From RUG13091 sp045113315 (GTDB lineage Bacteria; Bacillota_I; Bacilli_A; RFN20; CAG-826), in contig JBGUIX010000006.1 of NCBI GenBank assembly GCA_045113315.1, forward strand, positions 1 through 64,000: a stretch of DNA of 64,000 nucleotides, given 5' to 3'. Both the position numbers and the translations under genes were made by a program. Numbering within the stretch: the stretch's first letter is position 1; every line of letters begins with the position of its first letter. The notes below the pieces were generated by a model. It did no database searches, had not been told where the DNA came from, and worked only from the letters and a program-made list of their open reading frames with translations. Shown one piece after another: positions 1 to 7,873 of this stretch.

Positions 1-16
1 CTCTCCTACTCCGCCA
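1..16 (+). tRNA. 3' end of a tRNA, probably tRNA-Ser (truncated by window edge)
   Basis: The first 16 bases read as a tRNA 3' end: a 7-nt acceptor strand CTACTCC (6-12), a G discriminator base (13) and CCA (14-16), followed within a few bases by a terminator hairpin. A G discriminator next to CCA is typical of bacterial tRNA-Ser, but the anticodon lies outside the window, so the identity is an inference. Confidence 0.55.
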
Positions 17-26
17 TTAAAAAATA

Positions 27-57
27 ACGAGATAATCCGAAAATTATCTCGTTTTTA
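27..57 (+). terminator. Rho-independent terminator after the tRNA
   Basis: A 10-bp perfect stem (27-36 with 43-52) closes a 6-nt loop and runs into a T-rich tail. It sits directly behind the tRNA 3' end, so it probably terminates that transcript. The stretch 60-213 is AT-rich and holds only a weak possible promoter (TTGATA at 65-70, CATAAT at 86-91) before the next gene. Confidence 0.8.
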
Positions 58-213
58 TTATATTGTTGATAAAAATAAGTCTATGCATAATAGAAATTTT
101 ACTTTTTTGATTATTTCTTGATTTTTTCGTGTTTATTTCCTAAATAAATGAAATAATTTATGCATGAAAACAAAAGATGCTTAAAGAAAAGTATTGTATG
201 AAATCTAGATAAG

Positions 214-735
214 ATGATTGATTTTAAAAAGAAAGATAAAAAATATTTAATCTTAACAATAATTGTTACCGCTTTAGCGATAGCTTTTAATATTTTTATT
301 GTTGTTCAAGCCTCTTTAAACGGAAGTATGTCTACAAGTTCTTCTGGTATTGCGGTGAATTTCTTTAAGAGTATCATCAACGCCTTTCATAAAGATGCGA
401 TTAACGAATCAAATATTGATACATTTAGACATGTGATAAGAAAACTTATCGGCCATTTTTCTTTCTTTATGATTAGTGGTTTGTTATCTTCTTTAGCCAT
501 TCATCTTTCGTCAGCTTATTTAAATAAATATAAATATTGGTACGGAGTTATTTTCTCATTATGCTTTGGTCTATTTTTAGCGGGATTAACGGAATTAATA
601 CAAAGCTTTATCCCATCTAGAAGTGGACAAATAACTGACGTTTTAATTGATTTTTCCGGTTATATATTAGGAACTGGAATCATCGTTCTGATCGTTTTCT
701 TAGTCATTAGACAGCATAAGAAGAAAGTGCAATAA
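214..735 (+). CDS. VanZ-family membrane protein
   Basis: A 173-residue integral membrane protein with the VanZ-family pattern. About four membrane segments are visible (residues 11-32, 81-99, 108-126, 146-165). The family signature is present: an R-x3-K-x2-GH-x2-F stretch around residues 76-84, then TELIQ (126-130), PSR (134-136) and an Asp in TDVLID (142). VanZ proteins are linked to low-level teicoplanin resistance, but most members have no proven function. It is monocistronic, between the tRNA terminator and the capE promoter. No convincing Shine-Dalgarno sequence precedes the ATG, so the start is the most likely of several. Confidence 0.75.
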   Translation: MIDFKKKDKKYLILTIIVTALAIAFNIFIVVQASLNGSMSTSSSGIAVNFFKSIINAFHKDAINESNIDTFRHVIRKLIGHFSFFMISGLLSSLAIHLSSAYLNKYKYWYGVIFSLCFGLFLAGLTELIQSFIPSRSGQITDVLIDFSGYILGTGIIVLIVFLVIRQHKKKVQ

Positions 736-769
736 TTGCGTTTTTTCTTTTATATTATCCTTAATTATA

Positions 770-775
770 TATAAT
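770..775 (+). promoter_or_regulatory. Consensus -10 box (TATAAT) upstream of capE
   Basis: A perfect TATAAT places transcription start near 782, downstream of the first in-frame ATG (778) and just upstream of the Shine-Dalgarno sequence (783-789) that serves the ATG at 796. This supports 796 as the true capE start. No good -35 box is visible at the right distance. Confidence 0.5.
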
Positions 776-795
776 ATATGCGAGAGGTGCTTTTT

Positions 796-1989
796 ATGAC
801 ACTTAAAGAAATACGCAAAAACTGCAAATTAACTCAACTCGGTGCGAGTGATGTTGTTGGGATGCCTTTAAGAACTTATGTGATGTATGAAAATGAGGAA
901 GATAAGGTTGACCAAATTAAATTAGAAGGTATTAAAGATCGTTTATTAGAATACGCTAGTAAAGATACGACTATCCTTAAAGATAAGGTCTTATTAATTA
1001 CCGGTGGTACTGGTAGTTTTGGACACGCTGTTGTTGATAGATTTTTAAATACCGATATTAAAGAAATAAGAATTCTTTCTCGTGATGAAAAGAAACAAGA
1101 TGATATGAGAAAGGATTATAACAACTCAAAACTCAAATTCTATATTGGTGATGTGAGAAATCTCGATTCTATTATTGATGCTTTTAAAGGTGTCGATTAC
1201 GTCTTCTCTGCCGCCGCACTTAAACAAGTTCCATCATGTGAATTCTATCCGATGGAAGCGGTGCGTACCAATGTAATTGGTAGTGATAATGTGATTACTG
1301 CTTGTGTGAGAAATCATGTTAAAAAAGCTATCTTCTTATCAACAGACAAAGCGGCTTATCCAATTAACGCGATGGGTATTTCCAAAGCCTTAATGGAAAA
1401 GAATGTCATTGCTAGAAGTCGACAACTTTTACCTGGAGATACGATTTTATGTTTAACTCGTTATGGTAATGTTATGGCCTCTAGAGGTAGTGTTATTCCT
1501 TTATTCTTAAATCAAATTCACGAAGGAAAACCAATTACTATCACAAATCCTGATATGACTAGATTTATGATGACTTTAGATGATGCGGTTGATCTAGTTT
1601 TATATGCCTTTGAACATGGTGAACAAGGTGACTTATTTGTGCAAAAAGCTCCAGCGGCCACAATCGGTACTTTAGCTCAAGCTATTATCGAATTAACTAA
1701 TAGCAAAACTGGTGTGAATTATATCGGCACTAGACATGGTGAAAAATTATATGAAACTTTAATTACACAAGAAGAGATGATTAAAGCTATTGATTTAGGC
1801 AATTTCTTCTGTGTTAAAGCGGACAATCGTGACTTAAATTATGATAAATATTTCTCTAAAGGAAATAAGAAATTAAACTTAGGTGAAAGTTATACATCTC
1901 ATAATACCGGTCGATTAAATGTTGAAGAGATGAAAGCTTTATTAAAGAAGCTTGAATTATTTGGTGGAGAGGTCAGACAACATGAATAA
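796..1989 (+). CDS. capE: UDP-GlcNAc 4,6-dehydratase/5-epimerase (CapE/FnlA type) with N-terminal HTH domain
   Basis: First enzyme of UDP-N-acetyl-L-fucosamine synthesis; converts UDP-GlcNAc by 4,6-dehydration with C5 epimerisation in the cytoplasm. Residues from about 64 onward form an extended SDR enzyme: NAD-binding TGGTGSFG (69-76), then an STDKAAYP block containing the Asp-Lys pair typical of inverting dehydratases. The first 55 or so residues are not part of the enzyme; they read as a Cro/C1-type helix-turn-helix (LKEIRKNCKLTQ, then RTYVMYEN). There is no alternative ATG at the enzyme boundary, so this is a genuine in-frame fusion. The start at 796 is chosen for its AGAGG Shine-Dalgarno sequence 8 nt upstream. 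It overlaps capG by 8 nt. Confidence 0.9.
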   Translation: MTLKEIRKNCKLTQLGASDVVGMPLRTYVMYENEEDKVDQIKLEGIKDRLLEYASKDTTILKDKVLLITGGTGSFGHAVVDRFLNTDIKEIRILSRDEKKQDDMRKDYNNSKLKFYIGDVRNLDSIIDAFKGVDYVFSAAALKQVPSCEFYPMEAVRTNVIGSDNVITACVRNHVKKAIFLSTDKAAYPINAMGISKALMEKNVIARSRQLLPGDTILCLTRYGNVMASRGSVIPLFLNQIHEGKPITITNPDMTRFMMTLDDAVDLVLYAFEHGEQGDLFVQKAPAATIGTLAQAIIELTNSKTGVNYIGTRHGEKLYETLITQEEMIKAIDLGNFFCVKADNRDLNYDKYFSKGNKKLNLGESYTSHNTGRLNVEEMKALLKKLELFGGEVRQHE

Positions 1990-3109
1990 AAAGAAAATTA
2001 AAGTTGCAACTATTATTGGAACTCGTCCAGAAATTATTAGATTATCAGAAGTCATCAAAGCTTTAGATAAAGATGAAGAAATAGAACATATTTTAATCCA
2101 CACCGGACAAAATTATGATTATGAATTAAATCAGGTCTTCTTTGAAGAATTAGAATTAAGAGCCCCTGATTATTATTTAAACTGCGCGGGAAAACACTTA
2201 GGAGAAACAATTGGTAACGCGATTAGTAAATCATATGAGTTATTAAAAGAATTAAATCCGGATTGTGTCCTTATTTTAGGTGATACAAATTCGGCGTTAT
2301 GTGCGATCAGTGCGAAAAGACTTAAACTTCCTATTTTCCATATGGAAGCCGGAAATAGATGTGGTGACTGGAACGTTCCAGAAACTATCAATCGTAAAAT
2401 TGTTGATCACATTAGCGATATTAATCTTCCTTATACCGAGCATGCATATGCGAACTTAATGAAAGAAGGAATTGAAAAAGAGTTCACTTTCATTACTGGT
2501 TCACCAATGCTTGAAGTATTAAACGCGAATAATGAGAAGATTGAAAATAGTGATGTTTTAAATCAACTCGGCTTAGAAAAAGGTAAATATATTGTTGTCT
2601 CTTCTCATAGAGAAGAAAACATTGATATCAAAAAGAATTTTGATCAATTATTACCTTCTATAAATGAGATTGCGGAAAAATATCAAATGCCCGTTATCTT
2701 CTCCACTCATCCTAGAACTAGAAAAAGACTAGAAGCTAATAATTTTAAAATGCATCCATTAGTGAGAAACTTAAAACCTTTAGGTTTCTTAGAATATGTG
2801 AAATTACAAGAAAACGCTTTTATCGTTTTAAGTGATTCCGGAACTTTAACTGAAGAAAGTGCGATGAGACATTTCCCAGCGGTATTAATTAGAACATCCA
2901 CTGAAAGACCAGAAGGTGTGGAAGCAGGATCAATTATTGTTTCTGGAATTGATAAAAAAGGCATTATGCTTGCCATTGAAACAGAACTAATGAGATATAA
3001 ATTTGCAAAAACTCCAGAGAATTATGATGTCACTGACGTTTCTTCTAGAGTAGTAAATCATATCAAGAGCAAAATCGACTTAGTAAATAGAGAAATTTGG
3101 AAGAAATAA
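1982..3109 (+). CDS. capG: UDP-GlcNAc 2-epimerase family enzyme of the UDP-L-FucNAc pathway (CapG/FnlC)
   Basis: A 375-residue non-hydrolysing UDP-sugar 2-epimerase. It shows the WecB-family GTRPEIIR start, a GQNYDYELN segment, HMEAGNR in the middle, the SSHREEN block and the C-terminal SDSGTLTEE nucleotide-binding motif. By position between capE and capF it most likely makes the last step to UDP-L-FucNAc rather than UDP-ManNAc. The in-frame ATG at 1952 is rejected because the ATG at 1982 follows a GGAGAGG ribosome site inside the capE 3' end. Translational coupling with capE is likely. Confidence 0.9.
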   Translation: MNKKKIKVATIIGTRPEIIRLSEVIKALDKDEEIEHILIHTGQNYDYELNQVFFEELELRAPDYYLNCAGKHLGETIGNAISKSYELLKELNPDCVLILGDTNSALCAISAKRLKLPIFHMEAGNRCGDWNVPETINRKIVDHISDINLPYTEHAYANLMKEGIEKEFTFITGSPMLEVLNANNEKIENSDVLNQLGLEKGKYIVVSSHREENIDIKKNFDQLLPSINEIAEKYQMPVIFSTHPRTRKRLEANNFKMHPLVRNLKPLGFLEYVKLQENAFIVLSDSGTLTEESAMRHFPAVLIRTSTERPEGVEAGSIIVSGIDKKGIMLAIETELMRYKFAKTPENYDVTDVSSRVVNHIKSKIDLVNREIWKK

Positions 3110-3110
3110 T

Positions 3111-4211
3111 ATGAATATATTAGTGACTGGCGCTAATGGCTTTATTGGTAAACATGTTTGTTTGAAATTAGAGAGAAATGATTTCAATGTTTTTAAATAT
3201 GATGTCGATAATAGCACTAATGAATTAAAGTCCTTCATTAAAGAAGCTGATTTCGTCATTCATTTAGCCGGGATTAATCGTCCTTTAAAAGTCGAAGAAT
3301 TCTATGATGGAAACACTAATTTCACTAAATTATTAGTGGATTTAATAAAAGAATCAGGTAGAAATATACCGCTTATCATGTCTTCTTCTATACAAGCGGA
3401 ACTTGATAACGATTATGGCAAAAGCAAAAAAATGGGAGAAGATTATTTGTTATCTTCAAACTTACCAGTTTACATCTATCGCTTAAATAACGTTTTCGGA
3501 AAGTGGTGTAGGCCAAATTATAATTCCGCTTGCGCGACTTTCTGTTATAACATCGCTCATAATGAAGAAATTTATATTAGAGACAGGGAATATGTCGTGA
3601 AATTCAACTATGTTGAAGACATTGTTGATGAATTCATAAGTGTTATAAATAGTAAAAAACATAAAGGATCTAAAGACATCTTGTATGTTAAACCTATCTA
3701 TGAATGTTCTTTAGGCAAACTTGCGGATTTGCTTTATTATTTCAAAGGTGAAATAGAATCGATTAGACATCTACCAATCCTTCATAATGAATTTGAATTT
3801 AAGTTATTTAAAACTTTCTGCGATTATTTATCAGAACAAGAATATGGATTTAATTTCGCTAGTGACAATCGTGGCAGCTTTGAAGAATTATATAAGTCAA
3901 AGAAGTGGGGCCAGATAAGTGATAATGTCGCTTATCCAGGAATCACTAAAGGCGGTCATTATCATACTTATAAAAAAGAAATCTTTTATACCGTTATTGG
4001 GAGATCAGAAATTATTCAAAGAAATATAAAAGATAATGATGTCATCAAAGATGTCGTGGACGGAAATGATCCTAAATTAGTAAATATCATCCCTTATTAC
4101 ACACATCAAATTACTAATATTGGAGATATAAATACACACACAATTATGTGGATTAGTGAAATATATAATCCAGCGACACATGATACATACCGTGAAGAAG
4201 TGGTGAAATAA
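3111..4211 (+). CDS. capF: Bifunctional UDP-sugar dehydratase/reductase with C-terminal cupin (CapF/FnlB)
   Basis: A 366-residue two-domain enzyme. The N-terminal SDR domain starts with the NAD(P) motif GANGFIGKH (residues 7-15); the C-terminal part, from about residue 250, is a cupin with the metal-binding GGHYHTYKKE stretch. Known CapF uses the cupin for C3 epimerisation and the SDR domain for NADPH-dependent C4 reduction, producing UDP-6-deoxy-L-talose-NAc for CapG. It starts 1 nt after capG and closes the operon; its stop codon lies inside a terminator hairpin. No glycosyltransferase or flippase gene lies nearby, so the sugar acceptor is unknown. Confidence 0.9.
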   Translation: MNILVTGANGFIGKHVCLKLERNDFNVFKYDVDNSTNELKSFIKEADFVIHLAGINRPLKVEEFYDGNTNFTKLLVDLIKESGRNIPLIMSSSIQAELDNDYGKSKKMGEDYLLSSNLPVYIYRLNNVFGKWCRPNYNSACATFCYNIAHNEEIYIRDREYVVKFNYVEDIVDEFISVINSKKHKGSKDILYVKPIYECSLGKLADLLYYFKGEIESIRHLPILHNEFEFKLFKTFCDYLSEQEYGFNFASDNRGSFEELYKSKKWGQISDNVAYPGITKGGHYHTYKKEIFYTVIGRSEIIQRNIKDNDVIKDVVDGNDPKLVNIIPYYTHQITNIGDINTHTIMWISEIYNPATHDTYREEVVK

Positions 4212-4241
4212 CCACTTTTTCTCTTTTTAAAAAGAGGTTTT
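4198..4241 (+). terminator. Terminator of the cap operon, followed by a second palindrome
   Basis: AAGTGGT (4198-4204) pairs with ACCACTT (4211-4217) around a 6-nt loop that contains the capF stop codon, followed by a T-run. Immediately after it, a 16-nt perfect palindrome (4221-4236) is followed by GTTTTT, giving a second possible stop signal before the flavodoxin gene. Confidence 0.75.
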
Positions 4242-4275
4242 TCCCATATCATATTTGTTGAGGAGTTTAATTATC

Positions 4276-4776
4276 ATGAAACAATTAATCGTTTATTTCT
4301 CTCGTGTTGGAGAAAATTCTGTCAACGGACAAATCGAAGTTATTGAAAAAGGCTACACTGAAATTCTCGCTGAAAAGATTCAAAAAATAACCGGCGCTGA
4401 AATGTGGAAATTAGAGCCTGAAGAACCTTATCCATTTAATTATCAAGAATGCGTTAAAAGAGCGAATTCCGAAGGATGGGTCAAATATTTTAATAAAATT
4501 GAATCTTTAGATGAATATGATGTTATCTTTTTAGGATTCCCAAACTGGTATAGAAGTTATCCAAGAATTGTTGCTACCTTTATTAAAGACCATAACTTCT
4601 TTGGTAAGGTGATCGTTCCATTCTGTACGAATGAAGAAGGAGCGATGGGTTTTGCAGAAAGCGAACTTAAATCATCTGCGAAAGGCGCGATTGTTAAAAC
4701 TGGTTTTGCTTGCCGTGGATATGATGCTGAAAAGAGCGATGAAGCTTTAAAAGCTTGGTTAGGCAAGGTTTTATAA
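4276..4776 (+). CDS. Flavodoxin
   Basis: A 166-residue flavodoxin-fold electron carrier. It starts with a typical beta strand and phosphate-binding loop (LIVYFSRVGENSVNG) and has the GFPNWYRSYP and FCTNEEGAMG loops expected around bound FMN. An AGGAG ribosome site at 4261-4265 marks the ATG at 4276; an upstream TTG in frame is not needed. The flavodiiron protein gene begins 1 nt after its stop, so the two are co-transcribed and the flavodoxin may be a redox partner. Confidence 0.85.
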   Translation: MKQLIVYFSRVGENSVNGQIEVIEKGYTEILAEKIQKITGAEMWKLEPEEPYPFNYQECVKRANSEGWVKYFNKIESLDEYDVIFLGFPNWYRSYPRIVATFIKDHNFFGKVIVPFCTNEEGAMGFAESELKSSAKGAIVKTGFACRGYDAEKSDEALKAWLGKVL

Positions 4777-4777
4777 T

Positions 4778-6574
4778 ATGAAGAAACTTACAAACGAATT
4801 ATATTATGTCGGCGTGAATGACCATCAAGTCGACTTATTTGAAGGTCAATATGTCGTTCCTAATGGAATGGCTTATAATTCCTATGTCATCAAAGATGAA
4901 TTAATCGTTGTTATGGATACAGTGGACGTTCATTTCTTCGATGAATGGATGAAAAATATTAAAGAAGTATTAGGCAATCAAAAACCACATTACTTAGTGG
5001 TTCAACATATGGAACCTGATCACTCCGCGAATATTATGAGATTCTTAAGCGTTTATCCAGACACATTTGTGATTGGAAATGCGAAGACATTTAAGATGAT
5101 GGAGCAATTCTTCCACGAAGAAGTGAAACACAAATTAGTGGTTAATGATATGGATACATTAAATTTAGGTAAACATACATTAACATTTATCTTTGCACCT
5201 ATGGTGCACTGGCCAGAAGTTATGGTCACTTATGATAGCCATGATAAGACTTTATTCTCCGCGGATGGATTTGGTAAATTTGGAGCTTTGGATGTTGAAG
5301 AAGATTGGGCTTGTGAAGCGAGAAGATATTATATCGGTATCGTTGGTAAATATGGTATGCAAGTTCAAGCCTTACTAAAGAAAGCGGCAACATTAGATAT
5401 TCAAAGAATATGTCCATTACATGGTCCTATCCTAGATAAAGATTTAGGATATTATTTAAATCTCTATGATATTTGGTCTTCTTATAGAAGCGAAACTGAT
5501 GGTGTCGCTATTTTCTATACTTCAGTTTATGGTCACACTAAAGAAGCAGCGGAACTTTTGGCCAAGAAAATAGAAGAAAAAGGCTGCCCAAAGATTGCGT
5601 TAAATGATTTAGCAAGAAGTGATTTAGCGGAATGTGTTGAAGACGCATTTAGATATTCTAAAATCGTTTTAGCGACAACCACTTATAATGCCTCTATCTT
5701 TCCGTTTATGAATAATTTCATTGAACATTTAGTGGAAAGAAATTTCCAAAACAAAGTCATTGGCATTATTGAAAATGGCACTTGGTTCCCACAAGCGGCA
5801 AAAGTGATGAAAGAAAAATTATCAGGATGTAAGAATTTAAATATTCTTTCTCCAGTAGTTACTATTAATTCTTCTTTAGAAGAAAAATCTTTAGAACAAC
5901 TTGAAAAACTCGCCAATTTATTAACGGAAGAATATCAAGCTAGAAAAGAAATTGAAGAAGAAAAAGAAGTATCATTTGATAAGACGGCTTTATTTAAAAT
6001 TGAATATGGCCTATATGTTGTCACTTCTAATGATGGCAAAAAAGATAACGGTTTGGTAGTTAACACAGTTACACAGTTAACCGACACACCATTTAGAGTG
6101 GCAGTCAATGTTAACAAGGCCAACTATTCTCATGATGTTATTAAGAAAACTAAAAAACTTAATGTTAATATCTTAAGCCAAGACACAACCTTTGATGTTA
6201 TTAAGAAATATGGTTTTGTTTCTGGTAGAGATGTTAATAAATTTGAAGGCGAAGAAGTTACTAGAAGTAATAACGGCTTAGTAATTTTACCAGATCATGT
6301 TAATGCTTTCTTATCTTTAGAAGTCGAAGAATATGTCGATTTAGGAACGCACGGCATGTTTATCTGTTTAGTGAAAGAAGCTAAGAAACTAAATAACAAT
6401 CCAACACTGACCTATAATTACTATCAAAGTAATGTCAAACCAAAACCAGAAGAGAAGAAAAAAGGTTATGTTTGTAAAGTTTGTGGTTATGTCTATGAAG
6501 GCGATGAGCTTCCAGAAGATTTTATCTGCCCACTTTGTAAACATGGCGCTTCCGATTTTGAAAAAATCGAATAA
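4778..6574 (+). CDS. Multidomain flavodiiron protein: beta-lactamase fold, flavodoxin, flavin reductase, rubredoxin
   Basis: A 598-residue oxygen or nitric oxide reductase. Domains in order: metallo-beta-lactamase fold carrying the di-iron site (about 1-240; ligands visible as H77-x-E79-x-D81-H82, then His in VHWPE, Asp in ADGFG and His in LHGPI); flavodoxin domain (about 242-390, YTSVYGHTKEAA); flavin reductase-like domain (about 400-555); C-terminal rubredoxin (about 563-598, two CxxC pairs). This arrangement puts FprA and high-molecular-weight rubredoxin (Hrb), separate proteins in Moorella, on one chain, so NAD(P)H could feed the di-iron site through internal cofactors. It detoxifies O2 or NO in anaerobes; the sequence does not decide which. 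Confidence 0.92.
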   Translation: MKKLTNELYYVGVNDHQVDLFEGQYVVPNGMAYNSYVIKDELIVVMDTVDVHFFDEWMKNIKEVLGNQKPHYLVVQHMEPDHSANIMRFLSVYPDTFVIGNAKTFKMMEQFFHEEVKHKLVVNDMDTLNLGKHTLTFIFAPMVHWPEVMVTYDSHDKTLFSADGFGKFGALDVEEDWACEARRYYIGIVGKYGMQVQALLKKAATLDIQRICPLHGPILDKDLGYYLNLYDIWSSYRSETDGVAIFYTSVYGHTKEAAELLAKKIEEKGCPKIALNDLARSDLAECVEDAFRYSKIVLATTTYNASIFPFMNNFIEHLVERNFQNKVIGIIENGTWFPQAAKVMKEKLSGCKNLNILSPVVTINSSLEEKSLEQLEKLANLLTEEYQARKEIEEEKEVSFDKTALFKIEYGLYVVTSNDGKKDNGLVVNTVTQLTDTPFRVAVNVNKANYSHDVIKKTKKLNVNILSQDTTFDVIKKYGFVSGRDVNKFEGEEVTRSNNGLVILPDHVNAFLSLEVEEYVDLGTHGMFICLVKEAKKLNNNPTLTYNYYQSNVKPKPEEKKKGYVCKVCGYVYEGDELPEDFICPLCKHGASDFEKIE

Positions 6575-6576
6575 CC

Positions 6577-7443
6577 ATGCAAATCCCATCTAAAATTGGT
6601 CAATTTAAAAGACACATATCTTCTCCTAGTAGCATGAAATATGGCTATTATTATGAGAGTGTTTTCACTTTACCTTTCTCTAAAGAGAATAAAAGACATG
6701 TTAGAGTGTGGCTACCTGAAGATTATGAATTTAATAACCCCGATAAAAGATATCCAGTCATCTATATGAGTGATGGACAAAATCTAGTTGATAGATATTT
6801 ATCTGCTTATGGTGAATGGGAACTCGATAAAACCGTTCATAAATTAATGAAAGAAGGTTTATCAGGCGTTATTGCAGTGGGTATAGATTGTCCAAAGACT
6901 CCTTTAGAAAGAACAAAAGAATTATGTCCACCTTATCAACCAAGAAATATGGTTTTTAAAAGAGAAGGTGGTAAGTTTGTTTCTTATGCAGATAAATATG
7001 TGGACTTTATCGCTAACGAACTAAAACCAATTATTGATGATTCATTCTTTACAATTTGCGACAAAGAACACACCGCTGTTGGTGGATCATCGATGGGTGG
7101 AATTATGGCTTTTTATGCTTATATTTATCGTCCAGACTTTTTCGGATTTTCCCTATCTTTCTCCCCAGCTTTCTTCTTTTATAGCAAGAATCGTTGGAAG
7201 GAAATAATGGACGAATACGATATAAATGTCGATAAAAACGGAAAATTATTCCTATATGTTGGTGGAAAAGAATTCGAAAAGATCTTCTTAGCGCCTACTT
7301 ATAATACCTATACATATCTACTAAAAAGAGGTTTTGCTAACGAGCAATTATCTATGATAATTGACACAAATGAGATTCATCATGAAGCAGCCTGGGCTAA
7401 ATACCTTAATGATGGACTAAGATTTTGGCTAAAAAAATTATAA
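6577..7443 (+). CDS. Putative esterase, alpha/beta hydrolase (esterase D/enterochelin esterase-like)
   Basis: A 288-residue serine hydrolase of the PF00756-like esterase group. The nucleophile elbow GGSSMGG (G-x-S-x-G) lies near residue 170, following PVIYMSDGQN, and an Asp/His pair is available late in the chain (EIHHEAAW). The substrate cannot be deduced. The gene begins 2 nt after the flavodiiron stop codon and is closed by a good terminator, so it is the last gene of the flavodoxin-flavodiiron operon. No signal peptide is visible, so it is likely cytoplasmic. Confidence 0.75.
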   Translation: MQIPSKIGQFKRHISSPSSMKYGYYYESVFTLPFSKENKRHVRVWLPEDYEFNNPDKRYPVIYMSDGQNLVDRYLSAYGEWELDKTVHKLMKEGLSGVIAVGIDCPKTPLERTKELCPPYQPRNMVFKREGGKFVSYADKYVDFIANELKPIIDDSFFTICDKEHTAVGGSSMGGIMAFYAYIYRPDFFGFSLSFSPAFFFYSKNRWKEIMDEYDINVDKNGKLFLYVGGKEFEKIFLAPTYNTYTYLLKRGFANEQLSMIIDTNEIHHEAAWAKYLNDGLRFWLKKL

Positions 7444-7464
7444 AAAAGTTTTAATTAATAAAGG

Positions 7465-7488
7465 GATATGCGAAGCATATCTTTTTTT
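7465..7488 (+). terminator. Rho-independent terminator after the esterase gene
   Basis: GATATGC (7465-7471) pairs with GCATATC (7475-7481) around a GAA loop and is followed by seven Ts. Confidence 0.9.
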
Positions 7489-7498
7489 ATCATTCCTC

Positions 7499-7526
7499 TT
7501 GACAATATTTTAAAAATGTCTAATAT
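7499..7526 (+). promoter_or_regulatory. Strong sigma-A-type promoter of the orphan small gene
   Basis: A perfect -35 TTGACA (7499-7504), a 16-nt spacer and TAATAT (7521-7526) as -10. Transcription should begin near 7533 and give a leader of about 60 nt that is almost entirely foldable. It is the only perfect TTGACA -35 box among the promoters assigned here. Confidence 0.75.
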
Positions 7527-7537
7527 AAAGGTATCAA

Positions 7538-7593
7538 ATATAAGTGCCCCGTCCTTGGCAAGACGTTAAAAGGCTATTAGGAGGTACTTATAT
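7538..7593 (+). promoter_or_regulatory. Structured 5' leader that sequesters the ribosome-binding site
   Basis: Bases 7538-7548 pair with 7583-7593 in an 11-bp stem with a single G-U pair that ends immediately before the ATG at 7594. The 3' arm includes the last two Gs of the AGGAGG Shine-Dalgarno core (7579-7584). Inside it a second hairpin forms between about 7550-7556 and 7560-7565 with a small loop. The fold would limit translation unless it is opened. No known riboswitch or ribosomal-protein leader class was recognised. Confidence 0.5.
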
Positions 7594-7827
7594 ATGAAAT
7601 ACTATACATTAGAAACAATTAATAACGGCCACGCCGCTACAATATCAAAACAATTCCATACCAGAAATGAAGCGATTAACTATGCGTTCGCTTACTTTGA
7701 ACATAAATATTTAAATGAAAATATCGCTTTAACTGATGAATTTGAAATTGGTGATAACAAACATAACATTGAATATGTTTTAGACTATAAGAATAGATTT
7801 AGAATTAATCGTGTTCAATTAGCTTAA
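7594..7827 (+). CDS. Orphan 77-residue protein of unknown function
   Basis: A 77-residue soluble, mixed-charge protein that I do not recognise. It has no membrane segment, Cys pair or signal peptide; tyrosine, asparagine and phenylalanine are common. The coding call rests on a perfect TAGGAGGT ribosome site 8 nt before the ATG, a strong promoter and codon use like the neighbours. It is monocistronic. The strong promoter and folded leader suggest an abundant protein under translational control. Confidence 0.7.
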   Translation: MKYYTLETINNGHAATISKQFHTRNEAINYAFAYFEHKYLNENIALTDEFEIGDNKHNIEYVLDYKNRFRINRVQLA

Positions 7828-7873
7828 CATTTCCTTGAAATGATAATATAAATTTTATTATTCTATTAATGTT

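Noticed and set aside
778..795. Earlier ATG of capE
   Set aside because: It overlaps the region immediately after the -10 box and lies upstream of the Shine-Dalgarno sequence serving the ATG at 796.
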